The notes below the pieces were generated by a model that searched no databases, had not been told where the DNA came from, and saw nothing but the letters and a program-made list of their open reading frames with translations. A DNA stretch of 64,000 bases from Raphanus sativus. Lineage: Eukaryota; Streptophyta; Magnoliopsida; Brassicales; Brassicaceae. The stretch is from NCBI RefSeq assembly GCF_000801105.2, contig NC_079514.1:806001-870000 (forward strand). Reading direction: 5' to 3'. The translations under genes and the position numbers were made by a program. Within the stretch, counting starts at the first letter, position 1. Each line of letters starts with the position of its first letter. Shown piece by piece: positions 9,940 to 20,500 of the stretch.

Positions 9940-12206
9940 TCATTAGTGTAACGGTAACACTCTTCACTTGGATTTGAAGTTCTTTACATATCCAATGCAT
10001 GTACTCTTGTCTTTGTTCGTATGCATCTTGGCTGTAGTCGTTTCGCTATGGTCTTGTAAACATTCAGTGTCAGAAAGAGTACAAGTACAAAGTTATGCTG
10101 CCTAACCCTTTTGTGTTTGATGGATTGGGTTGTGGGCTTTTGTAGTAGCCTAATCATCTTCGTGGCCTGTTGTATATTTTTGACTTTTTTCTGGTACGCA
10201 AATTTGGAAAATAAATAAAATAGAATAAAAATATGGAAGAGTCGTGAAGGAAATTGCAAGGAATATTCCGTTTTCAAATAAGAAAACGTGTTGCATGGAA
10301 TTAGTAAAACGCCAACAACCCATATTCGCTGTCTACTTTCCTTAAATATTATTTTTCTTTCGTGTAAACTATACACCGTTGATCTTATATTCAACTATTT
10401 GATCTTGTCCGTTGATTATCCCCGACTCTGTGTATAAAGATAACAGCATTGATCTCTTTGGTTACCATACCCGCTTTTTTCTTATTATTCTTTTCAATTT
10501 ATCTCTTTGTGTTCATTAGATCTCTCTGCTATGTCATCGTCTTTCCGATTCAGATCGTCGGAGTTCAGCTCTCGATCCACGGATAGGACTCGTATCGGCA
10601 TGGATCTAGTGGCTTCGGTTTGATTCATGCTAGAAGACGTATCGTAGCTGCTGAGAGATCTCTCAGGATCGGTTGAATAGCTGGTGATTATGTTTATCGT
10701 AGCTGGATCTGATAATTGATTTGTTTAGTTTGATTGGATTCATTGTAATATTGTTCAATTCGAATTCTCAGATCTGATCTCCGATCGCGAGGTTCCTCGT
10801 TGGATCTGTGATTTGCGTCTCGGAGATGATGAATCCGATTGGCAAGGAGGAGCGACTGGAGAAGAAGAGAGAAGATGAGGAAGATATGTGAAATGATATG
10901 AGATGATTGAAGGATGTATGAGATGTTTGTTAAGGACGATACAGCCTTTCTGATGAGAGAGGGCTTGAGTTCTGAATTAGCATCTTTGTCATCCGACCTT
11001 TGCCATGACAGGTGCGCTTGCATGGCAGGTCACAAAAAAGTTCCTTAATAAAAAAAAATAGTTTCGTGTTGTTGTGAGGGGAGTTCGCACGGGGAACATA
11101 TTTTTTTAGCCCGGGTTCTCCCCCTCACCTGTGTCTTTGCATCTCGCTCTCTCGCACACACTCACTGATTCCTTTTGATCTCAAATTCACCAAAATATCT
11201 CGATACAGACATATTTTGAATGGATCCAGATCTTACTATTGAGCAGATCTGGAGTCAAACGCACGGCCTAATCCAACATACTCCATGGAGACACAGAGGT
11301 ACTTTTAAATTTTAGTTTCAATTCTCCCATTCAGCTGTTTAATCCTACAACATAACATATCTAACCAACCGTCTTTAATTTTCTCATGGACAAAAAAGAT
11401 TATTACTATTCAGAATTGAATTATTATTAATTAGGCTTTTGTAACAAAGAAATCATATATTGCATCTATATTTATATCACTTTACCATTACCTCGGCTCA
11501 CTATTGATTTGAATTTGAAATTACTTATTACTTTCGTCTATAATAACATGTGATTTACAAGGTGTATATACCTAGGTAAAATTTGTTTGGGACAACAATT
11601 TGTACGCATTTTTATAGTGTATTGTATCTTGTTACATTTCTACCAATCTGTAAGCATACTGTAATGTATCATGTATGTTTTTTAGTGTTGCAAATGGCTT
11701 TGAAGACCTTTAAAGATTTTCCCCAGCCATGCTAAAACCTGCCCCCAAGGGAAGTTAATTTTCATGTTGTTTAAGCAGAAGGTATATAAAAGAAGTTACT
11801 TTGTTCTTTTTGTACAAATTTGTCAAAGTTCGAGCCCACAGATCTTGTTTCTAAATCTGAATATTTCATTATTTATCTCACTTAATAATGAATTTTATAC
11901 TGTAATGTCTCGATTATACTTGTATTACGTCGATTTGCTCTTTGAATTAGCAATTACAGTTTTTATTGATGTTGAGTTTCACTTGCAGCATTAGTTTTAG
12001 TGGTACAATTTGATAAATTGTCAGATAATTTTATTGGTAAATATTAAAGCAAGCTGCAAATCTTGACCCATCTATCTGATGGGTTGGTGAACTCTGTCAC
12101 TCAATTGTTGATGTCGTTTTTTAGGAATGTGGAGAAAGATAGGAGCAGACATGTCAAACATAGTAAGTCCATACGTTTAAACCAAGAGGTCAAGGTTAGC
12201 ATTGAT
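9940..12206. other. Intergenic between PBRP and the tRNA-like sequence
   Basis: It holds the PBRP 3' UTR (to about 10130) and two stretches that look transcribed. One is 10420-10620 (pyrimidine-rich leader, then a 30-codon ORF at 10531 reading MSSSFRFRSSEFSSRSTDRT...). The other is 11100-11300, described separately. No conserved protein is recognised. The rest is AT-rich. Confidence 0.5.
11100..12163 (+). ncRNA. Possible spliced transcript, coding potential doubtful
   Basis: A CT-rich leader at 11110-11215 precedes an ATG at 11221 (MDPDLTIEQIWSQTHGLIQH...) and a donor-like gag/gtactt at about 11300. An exon-like block at 12125-12163 is bounded by ttttttag and ata/gtaagt. No known protein matches, and the exons are too short to call a coding gene. 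A long non-coding RNA between the At4g36650 and At4g36640 orthologues is one reading; chance is another. Confidence 0.25.
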
Positions 12207-12275
12207 AGATCTGTAAGCTCAAAATGGTAGAGCTCTCGTTACGAGAGGTTGGTGGTTCGAATCCACCCAGATCTG
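12207..12275 (+). tRNA. tRNA-like sequence, probably a pseudo-tRNA
   Basis: The seven-base acceptor arms pair perfectly (agatctg with cagatct). The T arm is perfect (ggtgg-ttcgaat-ccacc), and a D arm forms from gctc/gagc around aaaatggta. At 69 bases it is 3-4 short of a normal tRNA. The anticodon region is an over-paired palindrome (ctctcg-tta-cgagag) that leaves no 7-base loop. No CCA is encoded, as expected for a nuclear gene. I cannot assign an anticodon, so this is probably a decayed tRNA or tRNA-derived element. Confidence 0.4.
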
Positions 12276-12897
12276 TTTTCACCTTCTTTACATTATCTTA
12301 ATTTTGAATTTACTTTGTGTTGATATATCAGTCCTTGTTCAATAAGAACATTTTTTTTTTTGGCACAAGGGAAAGAGGAACTGGTCAGGGCTGAAGCAGT
12401 GATGATGTTTACCTATATGACCTGGGTTACAAGTAAACAGTAACTCTTAACCACATACGGTCGCACAAAGAAATATGTCCATCACTATGATTATCTGGAT
12501 TCTGTATACGTCTTTTGGATTTTGAACGATAAAGAAAAAAAGAAGAATAATGGTTGAGCCCTAAAGTTTATATATCATATACATAGGAATGAAGTAGGAA
12601 ATGGATAATAGAAATGGACCGAATGGATTTCCATAGTTTCTCTTGTGAGCTCCATGAAGTTCACTCCGATTTACTGAGAATTTGATGATGATATCAGTCC
12701 GATTTTCTAGCTAGCTCATGTTGTGTTTTCGGTAAATGGTGTTGTCGTTGTGACTGGTGAGATAACCAGTGAATTATGTTAATTGCGCTGTGTGCTAAAT
12801 TATATTCTTTTGCAGAAGAGATATAAAAAAGCTATAAATTAAGAAGCGTTAAGGGTCGGATTGATGTGACATAGTATAATTTTATGCTACTTAATAA

Positions 12898-13045
12898 GAG
12901 CATGATTAATGGAGAGACCCATTTGAGATTCTTAGAACATAATTTGACATTTTTTGGTTAAGAGACGTCAACTTTGTATCTTGTATTTAGAAAGATATTT
13001 TTTAGTTTTAGAACCTCACCGTAAGATATCCCATTGATCATGGTT
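12898..13045. mobile_element. Small PIF/Harbinger-like MITE
   Basis: 148 bp flanked by the 3-bp direct repeat TAA (12895-12897, 13046-13048). Termini gagcatgattaatgg and, on the other strand, aaccatgatcaatgg match at 11 of 15 bases. The three-base target repeat fits PIF/Harbinger. Confidence 0.65.
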
Positions 13046-13241
13046 TAACTGGTCTATTGTAAATGCTGTTGATTTAATCAAAGTTCAAAACCATATATAA
13101 ATATGCTAATTATAATATTTAAACTTTAACTGCCACATAAATTTGTAAACGTCCTTTCCACGTTACTAGCATTTTTTCATTAGACCTCTTGACTCTTGAG
13201 GTGGGAATGTAATCGCTCGCGTCACGACCAAACCCATTGAT

Positions 13242-13242
<1 letters not shown>

Positions 13243-13288
<46 letters not shown>
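13243..13288. repeat. (CT)n microsatellite in a gene leader
   Basis: About 46 bp of CT repeats some 380 bp before the Sec14-like ATG, probably in its 5' UTR or core promoter, where plant CT tracts are common. Confidence 0.9.
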
Positions 13289-13291
<3 letters not shown>

Positions 13292-13665
13292 CACTAATAC
13301 AAAGAGATCCGTATTATCAGGTTAGATCCTCTTTGCATTTTGATTTTAATTTTCACTCGGTTCTTGTTTCTCCATCGTACGTGTTATTGAATTGAACAAG
13401 GCTCCTACTACTCTCAAGTTTCTCTCCACTAACGAAGGTTACGTTAGCTTCAATCCTTTCATTGATCTTGTTTTTCATATAATACAAAATGCTTTATCGT
13501 TGCTAATTACTGATCTTTTGTAATAACTTCTTCGATATATTTTGTGAATCTGATCTTTGCTCTTATTGTATTAAAACTCTGTTTTTTTTTTGCGAAACCT
13601 GATTTATTTACCGTTTCTAGGTTTTGAAGCAGTCCTCTTAGAGATTAAAAGATTTTTAATCAAAC

Positions 13666-15468
13666 ATGTTTAAGGGAAGGAGTGATCACCAGCCTGAGGA
13701 TGATTCTCAGCAAGATAACAAGGTACAAGAAGTTTTTCTTTTAGTATTAACATAATTTCCAAATTTCTTAAGCATCATTAGTAATAATAATAATTAATAA
13801 AACCTATACCAACATTCAGGTTAGCAAACTGAAGTGTGCGTTAGGACCGCTCTCAGGACATAGTTTAGTTTTCTGCTCTGATACTTCCTTGAGGAGATAT
13901 TTGGATGCTCGTAGTTGGAATGTCGAAAACGCCAAGCAAATGATTGAGGAGACTCTTAAATGGAGATCAACTTACAAGCCTCATGAGATCCCTTGGGTAA
14001 CTTCAACATCTAAAGATTTAAAAGATACGTTCTGTGTTTGTTTATTTTCTTCTCTGATTATATCCAGCATGAAGTAGCACATGAAGGTGAGACTGGAAAA
14101 GTTTCAAGAGCTAGTTTTCATGATCGTCAAGGTAGGACTGTGCTTATAATGAGACCAGGTTTACAGGTAATTTAATCGGATTTTCTGTTTATTCTTTTTT
14201 AAAATATTTTTCAAGAACTCAAATGCACATATATGTATCTCAACTAATATTTTGAATCAGAATACAACATCAGCAGAAGGTAATATCAGGCACTTGGTGT
14301 ATCTTCTTGAAAACGCAATCATTAATCTTCCCAAAGAACAAGAACAAATGTCTTGGCTCATAGATTTTACTGGTTGGTCCATGGCTAATAATGCCCCCAT
14401 GAAAACAACACGCGACATTATCTACATTTTACAGAATCATTACCCTGAGAGACTCGGTATGTCCTTTCTCTACAATCCTCCAAGACTCTTCCAAGCAGGC
14501 TACAAGGTACAAAAGAGTCATTACTACACAATAATATTGTCTTTTTAATAAAGTTTTTAAAAAGCTCTTTAAAGAGGCGTTTATTTACTAGGCTGTTAAG
14601 TACTTCTTGGACCCGAGAACAGTTCAAAAGGTGAACTTCGTGTACCCAAATGACAAAGCAAGTGATGAACTGATGAGATCACATTTTGATATGGAGAATC
14701 TTCCCAAGGAGTTTGGAGGAGAAGCAACACTAGAGTCAGAGCCGTGCCATAGACATAGAAAAAGAGGCAACCGCCTCAGGCCCCTTCTAAAATGCTATTT
14801 TTGGGGCCCCCTTTCCTATTGTTGTTCGGTGTAATTAGTCAAATACAATGCATGACTTCATGATTTAGCTAAATGGTTACACTAGATGATAATAATTGGT
14901 ACAAAAAAAATCTCTTTAGGATAATCTATTTTATTTCCTATTCTTTTAGTTATAGATTTAGCCATTATCCTAAATTTTTACTATTAATTGTTTTTGTCTT
15001 TCTGTTGATTTTGTTCACATATATTTTACAAAAAGAATTTAACTCATTTATAATTTCCATATAATATATAAATTTATAGTTATATATTTTGTTTATCATA
15101 TTTAAATTAATTTAGATATTTAATTTTATCATTTATATTTGACTTTAATTTATTTTCAATATATAAAATAACATATCATCATTTTAATTATATTTCTTTA
15201 ATAAAAATAATATTTTAAAATATTAATTTATTTAATATTGAATTTAAATAAAAAATTATATCATCAATTTTGCCTTAGGCCCCAAAAACCCTGAGCACGG
15301 CACTGACTAGAGTATGATCATGAGGAATTCTCAAGACAAATGTTTGAAGACGATCTCAAAACCGCAAAGTTCTGGGGATCAGAAGAGAAACAGTATCCGC
15401 AACCAAACGGTTTCTCTCCAGCCGAAGTTGTTCCTGAGTCGACCACTTCTCTTTGCATCAGCAACTAG
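13666..15468 (+). CDS. Sec14/CRAL-TRIO lipid-transfer protein, last exon split by a hAT element
   Basis: Exons are 13666-13722, 13820-13996, 14068-14166, 14261-14506 and 14592 onward; every junction keeps frame. The protein has a CRAL-TRIO N-terminal part (LRRYLDARSWNVENAKQMIE), then the lipid-binding core (RQGRTVLIMRPGLQ, WLIDFTGWSMAN, HYPERLGMSFLYNPPRLFQA). It matches my memory of At4g36640, a Sec14p-like phosphatidylinositol-transfer family member. The last exon is interrupted at 14737 by a 569-bp hAT element. Removing the element and one target copy gives a seamless frame ending at 15466-15468 (292 aa). As the DNA stands, translation enters the element and stops at 14832-14834: about 273 aa, with the last 51 native residues replaced by about 32 transposon-coded ones. 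The gene could still work if the element is spliced out or the tail is dispensable. Confidence 0.85.
14737..15305. mobile_element. Non-autonomous hAT element inside a coding exon
   Basis: 569 bp flanked by an exact 8-bp target duplication, actagagt (14729-14736 and 15306-15313), the hAT length. Termini cagagccgtgcc and, on the opposite strand, cagtgccgtgct are imperfect inverted repeats. The interior is very AT-rich with no transposase. Perfect duplications and a coding target imply a recent insertion. Confidence 0.95.
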
Positions 15469-15758
15469 CTGAGAGCTGAATCTACATATAAACACATAAA
15501 CAAGAAGAGAAGATTAATAAAGAGCTTATTCTCATTGATGGAAAACCAAATTAAAAAAAAAACGTGCAGATAACTAAGAAAATTAGTGAGACAAAGACTT
15601 GTTCAATGTTCTAGTTAGCTGACACGTTCCTTGTCATTAAAGTTAATGTGTGTTTGAGAATATTGTTACCATGTCTGATTGTTTTTGTGTGTTTACTAAT
15701 TGAAAGATTTGAGAGTCTATCAATTTTTCTTTTAATTTAGTTATGAATTATTCGCTCA

Positions 15759-15812
15759 ATTTATTTCTGTCTTTTTTTTTTGTCAACACTTTTTATTTAT
15801 TTATTTCTGTCT
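15759..15812 (-). mobile_element. Tail-only retroposon-like insertion
   Basis: A 14-bp exact direct repeat (atttatttctgtct at 15759-15772 and 15799-15812) flanks poly(T) followed by gtcaacac. On the minus strand the tag is gttgac plus poly(A), the same as at 36024 and 57900. Confidence 0.65.
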
Positions 15813-15849
15813 ATTACAAAATAAGGAATTCAAGTTAAATACTTTTAAT

Positions 15850-15965
15850 GAAATTTAGGACCAAAGGTCGCGGGTTCGAATACTCAAACCAATTTCTAAT
15901 TAATTTTCCTTTGGTTAGAGTGTTTGTCTTTGACCCAAAGGCCCTGGGTTCGAATCTCAACATTT
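15850..15965 (+). repeat. Two tRNA-like (SINE head) modules in tandem
   Basis: gcgggttcgaatactc (15869-15884) and ctgggttcgaatctca (15944-15959) are pol III B-box-like. The second follows an A-box-like tggttagagtg and a self-pairing gtctttgacccaaaggc. Ends aatgaaat/atttcatt are inverted. It sits about 100 bp before the VPS39 start codon. Confidence 0.45.
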
Positions 15966-16066
15966 CATTTTGGTTATAATTGGATTTAAAACACCATGGA
16001 TCCATGGTGATCCCCAGATAACTATCTTCCCTTCCCACCGAGGTTGACGACGAAAGAGAACAAACA

Positions 16067-19000
16067 ATGGTTCACAACGCCTACGACTCCTTCCAGCTCC
16101 TCACCAACTGCCCCGCCCGGATCGACGCCGTCGAATCCTACAACTCCAAGCTCTTCGCCGGATGCTACGACGGCTCCCTCCGCATCTACTCTCCCCAATC
16201 TCCCTCCTCCTCCTCTGAGCTCCGCCAAGACTCTTACGTCCTCGAGACGACCGTCTCCGGATTCTCCAAGAAACCAATCGTGGCGATGAAGGTCTTAGCT
16301 TCCAGAGAGCTGCTCCTCTCTCTCTCGGAGTCGATCGCCTTTCACAAGCTTCCTAATCTGGAGACCGTCGCTGTCATCACCAAAGCTAAAGGCGCCAATG
16401 CTTACTCTTGGGACGATCGACGTGGCTTCCTCTGCTTCTCTAGGCAGAAGAGAGTCTGCATCTTCAAGCACGACGGTACGAATTGGATTGAAAGTTTTGA
16501 TTTTTATTTTTATTGAAAAAAAAAAGTTTTGATTTTTTATTGATTGAGTTTGATTTTGGTGGATGGGTTGTTATCAGGAGGAGGAGGGTTTGTGGAAGTG
16601 AGAGACTTTGGAGTTCCTGATACTGTAAAGTCCATTTCTTGGTGCGGTGAGAACATTTGCTTAGGGATTAGGAAAGAGTATGTGATTCTCAACACTGCTA
16701 ATGGGACTCTCTCTGAGGTGTTTCCTTCTGGTAGAGTTGCTCCTCCTCTCGTCACTTCTCTACCTTCTGGTGAACTTCTCTTGGGGAAGGTATAAACATC
16801 TGTTGTTTGTTTGTCCCCCTTTTGTGTTTGTTTTATTAGTTTCTTTCTTTTTTTGGTACTTGGTAGGATAACATTGGAGTTTTTGTTGATCAAAACGGGA
16901 AGCTACTTCAGACTGAGAGGCTTTGCTGGTCAGAGGCTCCAACAGCTATAGTCATTCAGAACCCTTATGCAATAGCCTTGTTACCTCGACGAGTTGAGGT
17001 ATGTATATAAAGCTAGTTTCGCCTTGTCTTTAGAAACGTGTTAATGAGCTTATGCGTTTTTTTTTTTTTGGATTTGTTTTGGTAGGTTCGCTTGCTGCGA
17101 AGCCCTTATCCTTTGATACAGACAGTTGTTCTCCAGAATATTCGTCACCTTGTCAAGAGCAACAATGCTGTGATTGTTGGTTTGGATAGCTCTGTTCATG
17201 CTCTCTTCCCTGTTTCTATCGGTGCTCAGGTATTCTCTCTAGCTCTGAGAATATTTGTTGTTTCTTGCTACTACTACTCATGGTTTTTCATGAATGAATA
17301 TGAATATGATAGAGTTAAGTGTCTTCGCAGATTGTACAGTTAACAGCTTCTGGAAACTTTGAGGAAGCCTTAGCTCTATGCAAGTTACTCCCCCCTGAAG
17401 AGTCAAGCATAAGAGCTGCGAAAGAGAGTTCGATTCATACAAGGTATTTAAAGCTAGAACTTCAATATTTACTCATTAAGGGTACTGCTTAGTTCCATGG
17501 GTATCTTGAATTTCATATTCGTTGTCTCTTTTTTATGATACAGATTTGCTCATTATCTTTTTGAAAACGGGAGCTATGAGGAAGCCATGGAACACTTTCT
17601 GGCGTCTCAAGTAGATATAACGCATGTGCTTTCCATGTATCCGTCCATCATTCTTCCTAAAACAACAATGATTCCTCCACCAGATAAGATGGTGGACATC
17701 TCTGGGGATGAAACATCTCTGTCACGAGGCTCATCCGGATTTTCTGATGATATGGAGACTTCATCTCCTCGTTATTTTATGGAATCTGAAGGCAATGCAG
17801 CCCTTGAGTCTAAAAAAATGAGCCACAACACTCTGATGGCTCTGATAAAGTACTTGCAGAAGAAGAGACCAGGCATTATCGAGAAGGCCACTTCTGAAGG
17901 AACAGAAGAGGTCATTTCTGATGCCGTTGGCAAAACTTACGGAGCCTATGACTCTTCCAAGACTAAGAAGTCCAACAAGGTAATAAATAATAGCTGATTG
18001 AATGACTGGATGATAACATTTTTGAATAAAACTTTTGATCTGCAGGGACGTGGTACGATCTCGCTTAATTCAGGTGCGAGGGAGATGGCAGCAATTCTTG
18101 ATACAGCTCTTCTCCAAGCACTTCTACACACTGGCCAGTCTGGAGCTGCTGTAGAATTATTAAAGGGTGTCAACTACTGTGACGTAAAGATTTGTGAGGA
18201 GATTCTAATGAAAAGCAAAAGTTATTCTGCTCTATTAGAATTGTTCAAGAGCAATTCGATGCACCATGAAGCCCTTAAGCTTCTTAATCAGCTCTCGGAA
18301 GAGTCCAAATCAAACCAGTCTCAAACTGAAATGAAGCAGATCTTTAGTCCTGAGTTGATCATTGAATATCTCAAGGTAGGTTTCTCTCGTTGCTATGTTT
18401 AGATACTAAGAAACAGCTGTGATATGCTAACTGCTTGTTATTTGGATTGCTCTTTGTAGCCTCTCTGCAGGACTGATCCTATGCTCGTCTTGGAGTACTC
18501 TATGCTTGTCCTGGAGAGCTGTCCAACACAAACCATCGACCTGTTTTTGTCGGGAAACATCTCGGCTGACCTTGTCAATTCGTATCTGAAGCAGCATGCT
18601 CCATACATGCAGGGTAGATATCTGGAACTTATGATGGCAATGAACGAAACCGCAGTTTCTGGGAATCTCCAAAACGAGATGGTGAGGAAACAGCACTTAT
18701 TGTCAAATAGCATTTTCATTGAGCTTAAGGAAGTAACAATTTGGATGATGTTAAAACAGGTACAAATCTACCTTTCAGAAGTGCTTGACTTGCATGCTGC
18801 ATTAAGCGCGCAGCAGAAATGGGACGACAAGGATCATCCTCCTGAAAGGAAAAAGCTATTGTCTGCATTAGAGAACATCTCCGGATATAATCCACAGACT
18901 TTGTTGAAGCGTCTTCCACGCGATGCTCTCTATGAAGAGCGTGCTGTTATATTGGGTAAAATGAATCAACACGAGCTTGCTTTGTCTATCTATGTTCATA

Positions 19001-19982
19001 AGGTAACACTTTGCTATGCCAAATGCATTTAGTTAAATATATTGTGAAACTACTATGTGATGCTTATGGCTTAACTCGTTGGTTGTTTTTTTTTTCTTAT
19101 AGCTTAATGCACCTGATCTGGCGCTGGCTTACTGTGATCGTATATATGAGTCCGTATCTTTTCTACCATCTGGAAAACCGGCAAGCAACATCTACCTCAC
19201 GCTGCTGCAAATCTACCTGAATCCTAAGAAAAGTGCAAAGGACTTTGCGAAACGTATTGTAGCTCTAGGATCATTCGAGAGTTCAGATACCACGAAGATG
19301 ATGGAGTCTGTTTTGTCTTCAAAAGTCAAAGGAGGCAGCAGGTCCAAGAAAGTTGTTGCGATAGAAGGCGCTGAGGATATGCTGAGAGCTGGTCTCAGTA
19401 GCAGCACTGACAGCGGAAGAAGCGACGTTGATGCTGAAGTAGAGCCCATGGAAGAAGGAAACTCCACCGTTATGATTTCTGAAGTTCTTGATCTGTTGAG
19501 TCAAAGGTGGGAGAGGATCAATGGTGCACAAGCCCTCAAGCTTTTGCCTAGAGAAACTAAACTCCAGAACCTGCTCCCGTTTCTTGCACCCCTTCTTAGA
19601 AACTCAAGTGAAGCACACAGGAACTATTCAGTCATCAAGAGTTTGAGGCAGAGCGAAAACTTACAGGTATATATGTTTTGTGTTCTGGAAGCAAAAGATC
19701 TCTTTATCTTCTCTTGGATGATGAATCATAAAGGATTTATTCAGTCATAAAAGAGCATTTCTTTTATGTTGAAACAAATAGGTGAAGGAGGAACTGTACA
19801 AACATAGGAAAGGAGTGGTGCAAGTAACAAGCGATAGCATGTGTTCGTTGTGCAACAAGAAGATTGGGGCAAGCGTGTTTGCTGTTTATCCCAACGGGAA
19901 AACGTTAGTTCACTTTGTCTGCTTCAAAGATTCTCAAGGCATGAAAGCTGTTTCTAAGACATCTCATGGAAGAAGACGATGA
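16067..19982 (+). CDS. VPS39: Vacuolar sorting protein 39 (HOPS/TRAP1-like)
   Basis: Eleven exons: 16067-16475, 16578-16789, 16867-16998, 17086-17229, 17331-17443, 17544-17979, 18046-18375, 18460-18681, 18760-19002, 19103-19666, 19782-19982. All junctions are in frame, for 1001 aa. The N-terminal third is a CNH (citron-homology, beta-propeller) domain (NCPARIDAVESYNSKLFAGCYDGSLRIY...). The middle is alpha-solenoid with clathrin-repeat character (YEERAVILGKMNQHELALSIYVHKL). The C-terminus has a VPS39-type zinc-finger region (CSLCNKKIGASVFAVYPNGK). It matches my memory of Arabidopsis EMB2754/VPS39 (At4g36630). VPS39 is the HOPS subunit that tethers late endosomes and vacuoles through Rab7. The gene appears intact. 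The start codon is the first ATG after a tRNA-like repeat pair. Confidence 0.95.
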
Positions 19983-20345
19983 GATGATCATATTACTGTA
20001 ACTAAACACAGGTTCAAGACACTAAACCATCTTTCTTCCTTGTTTGTAAGTTTGTAAAGCTTTTTGAGCTTATTGATTATTGATGTCTGTTCTTCTTTGG
20101 TTTTGTACTTTTGTGTTTGGTTGAAAATGGCGACAGTGGTCTTGAGGATACCAGTTTGGTCTTGTTGTAAAACCCGTTTCGGTTGGAAAATAATTTATAA
20201 AAATGATTTTGTGAGTGTTTTGTTTGGTATTTTATAGAACATTATAAAATTCTTAAAATTCAATAAATATGGTGCAGTTTTTTTATTTGTTATAATCTTA
20301 ACAAGCATCCTGTTGAATTCCGATCAATCAGATTTTAAATCAATT

Positions 20346-20390
20346 AAATAATAAGTACATCTTTTTTTTATCAAAAAATAATAAGTACAT
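20346..20390 (-). mobile_element. Tail-only retroposon-like insertion
   Basis: A 15-bp exact direct repeat (aaataataagtacat at 20346-20360 and 20376-20390) flanks ctttttttatcaaa. It lies between VPS39 and the NRAP copy. Confidence 0.55.
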
Positions 20391-20500
20391 TATATCAAAG
20401 TTTAAACAAAAGCATTCAACAAAATTTTAGTGAAGATGCTCAAGTAAAAATTACATTACAGTTTCTTCTACCACAGGTCCGTCCACAAGCAATAAAAGCT

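Noticed and set aside
12399..12480. C/D-box snoRNA candidate (gtgatga near 12399)
   Set aside because: No matching D box with a terminal stem at suitable distance could be found.
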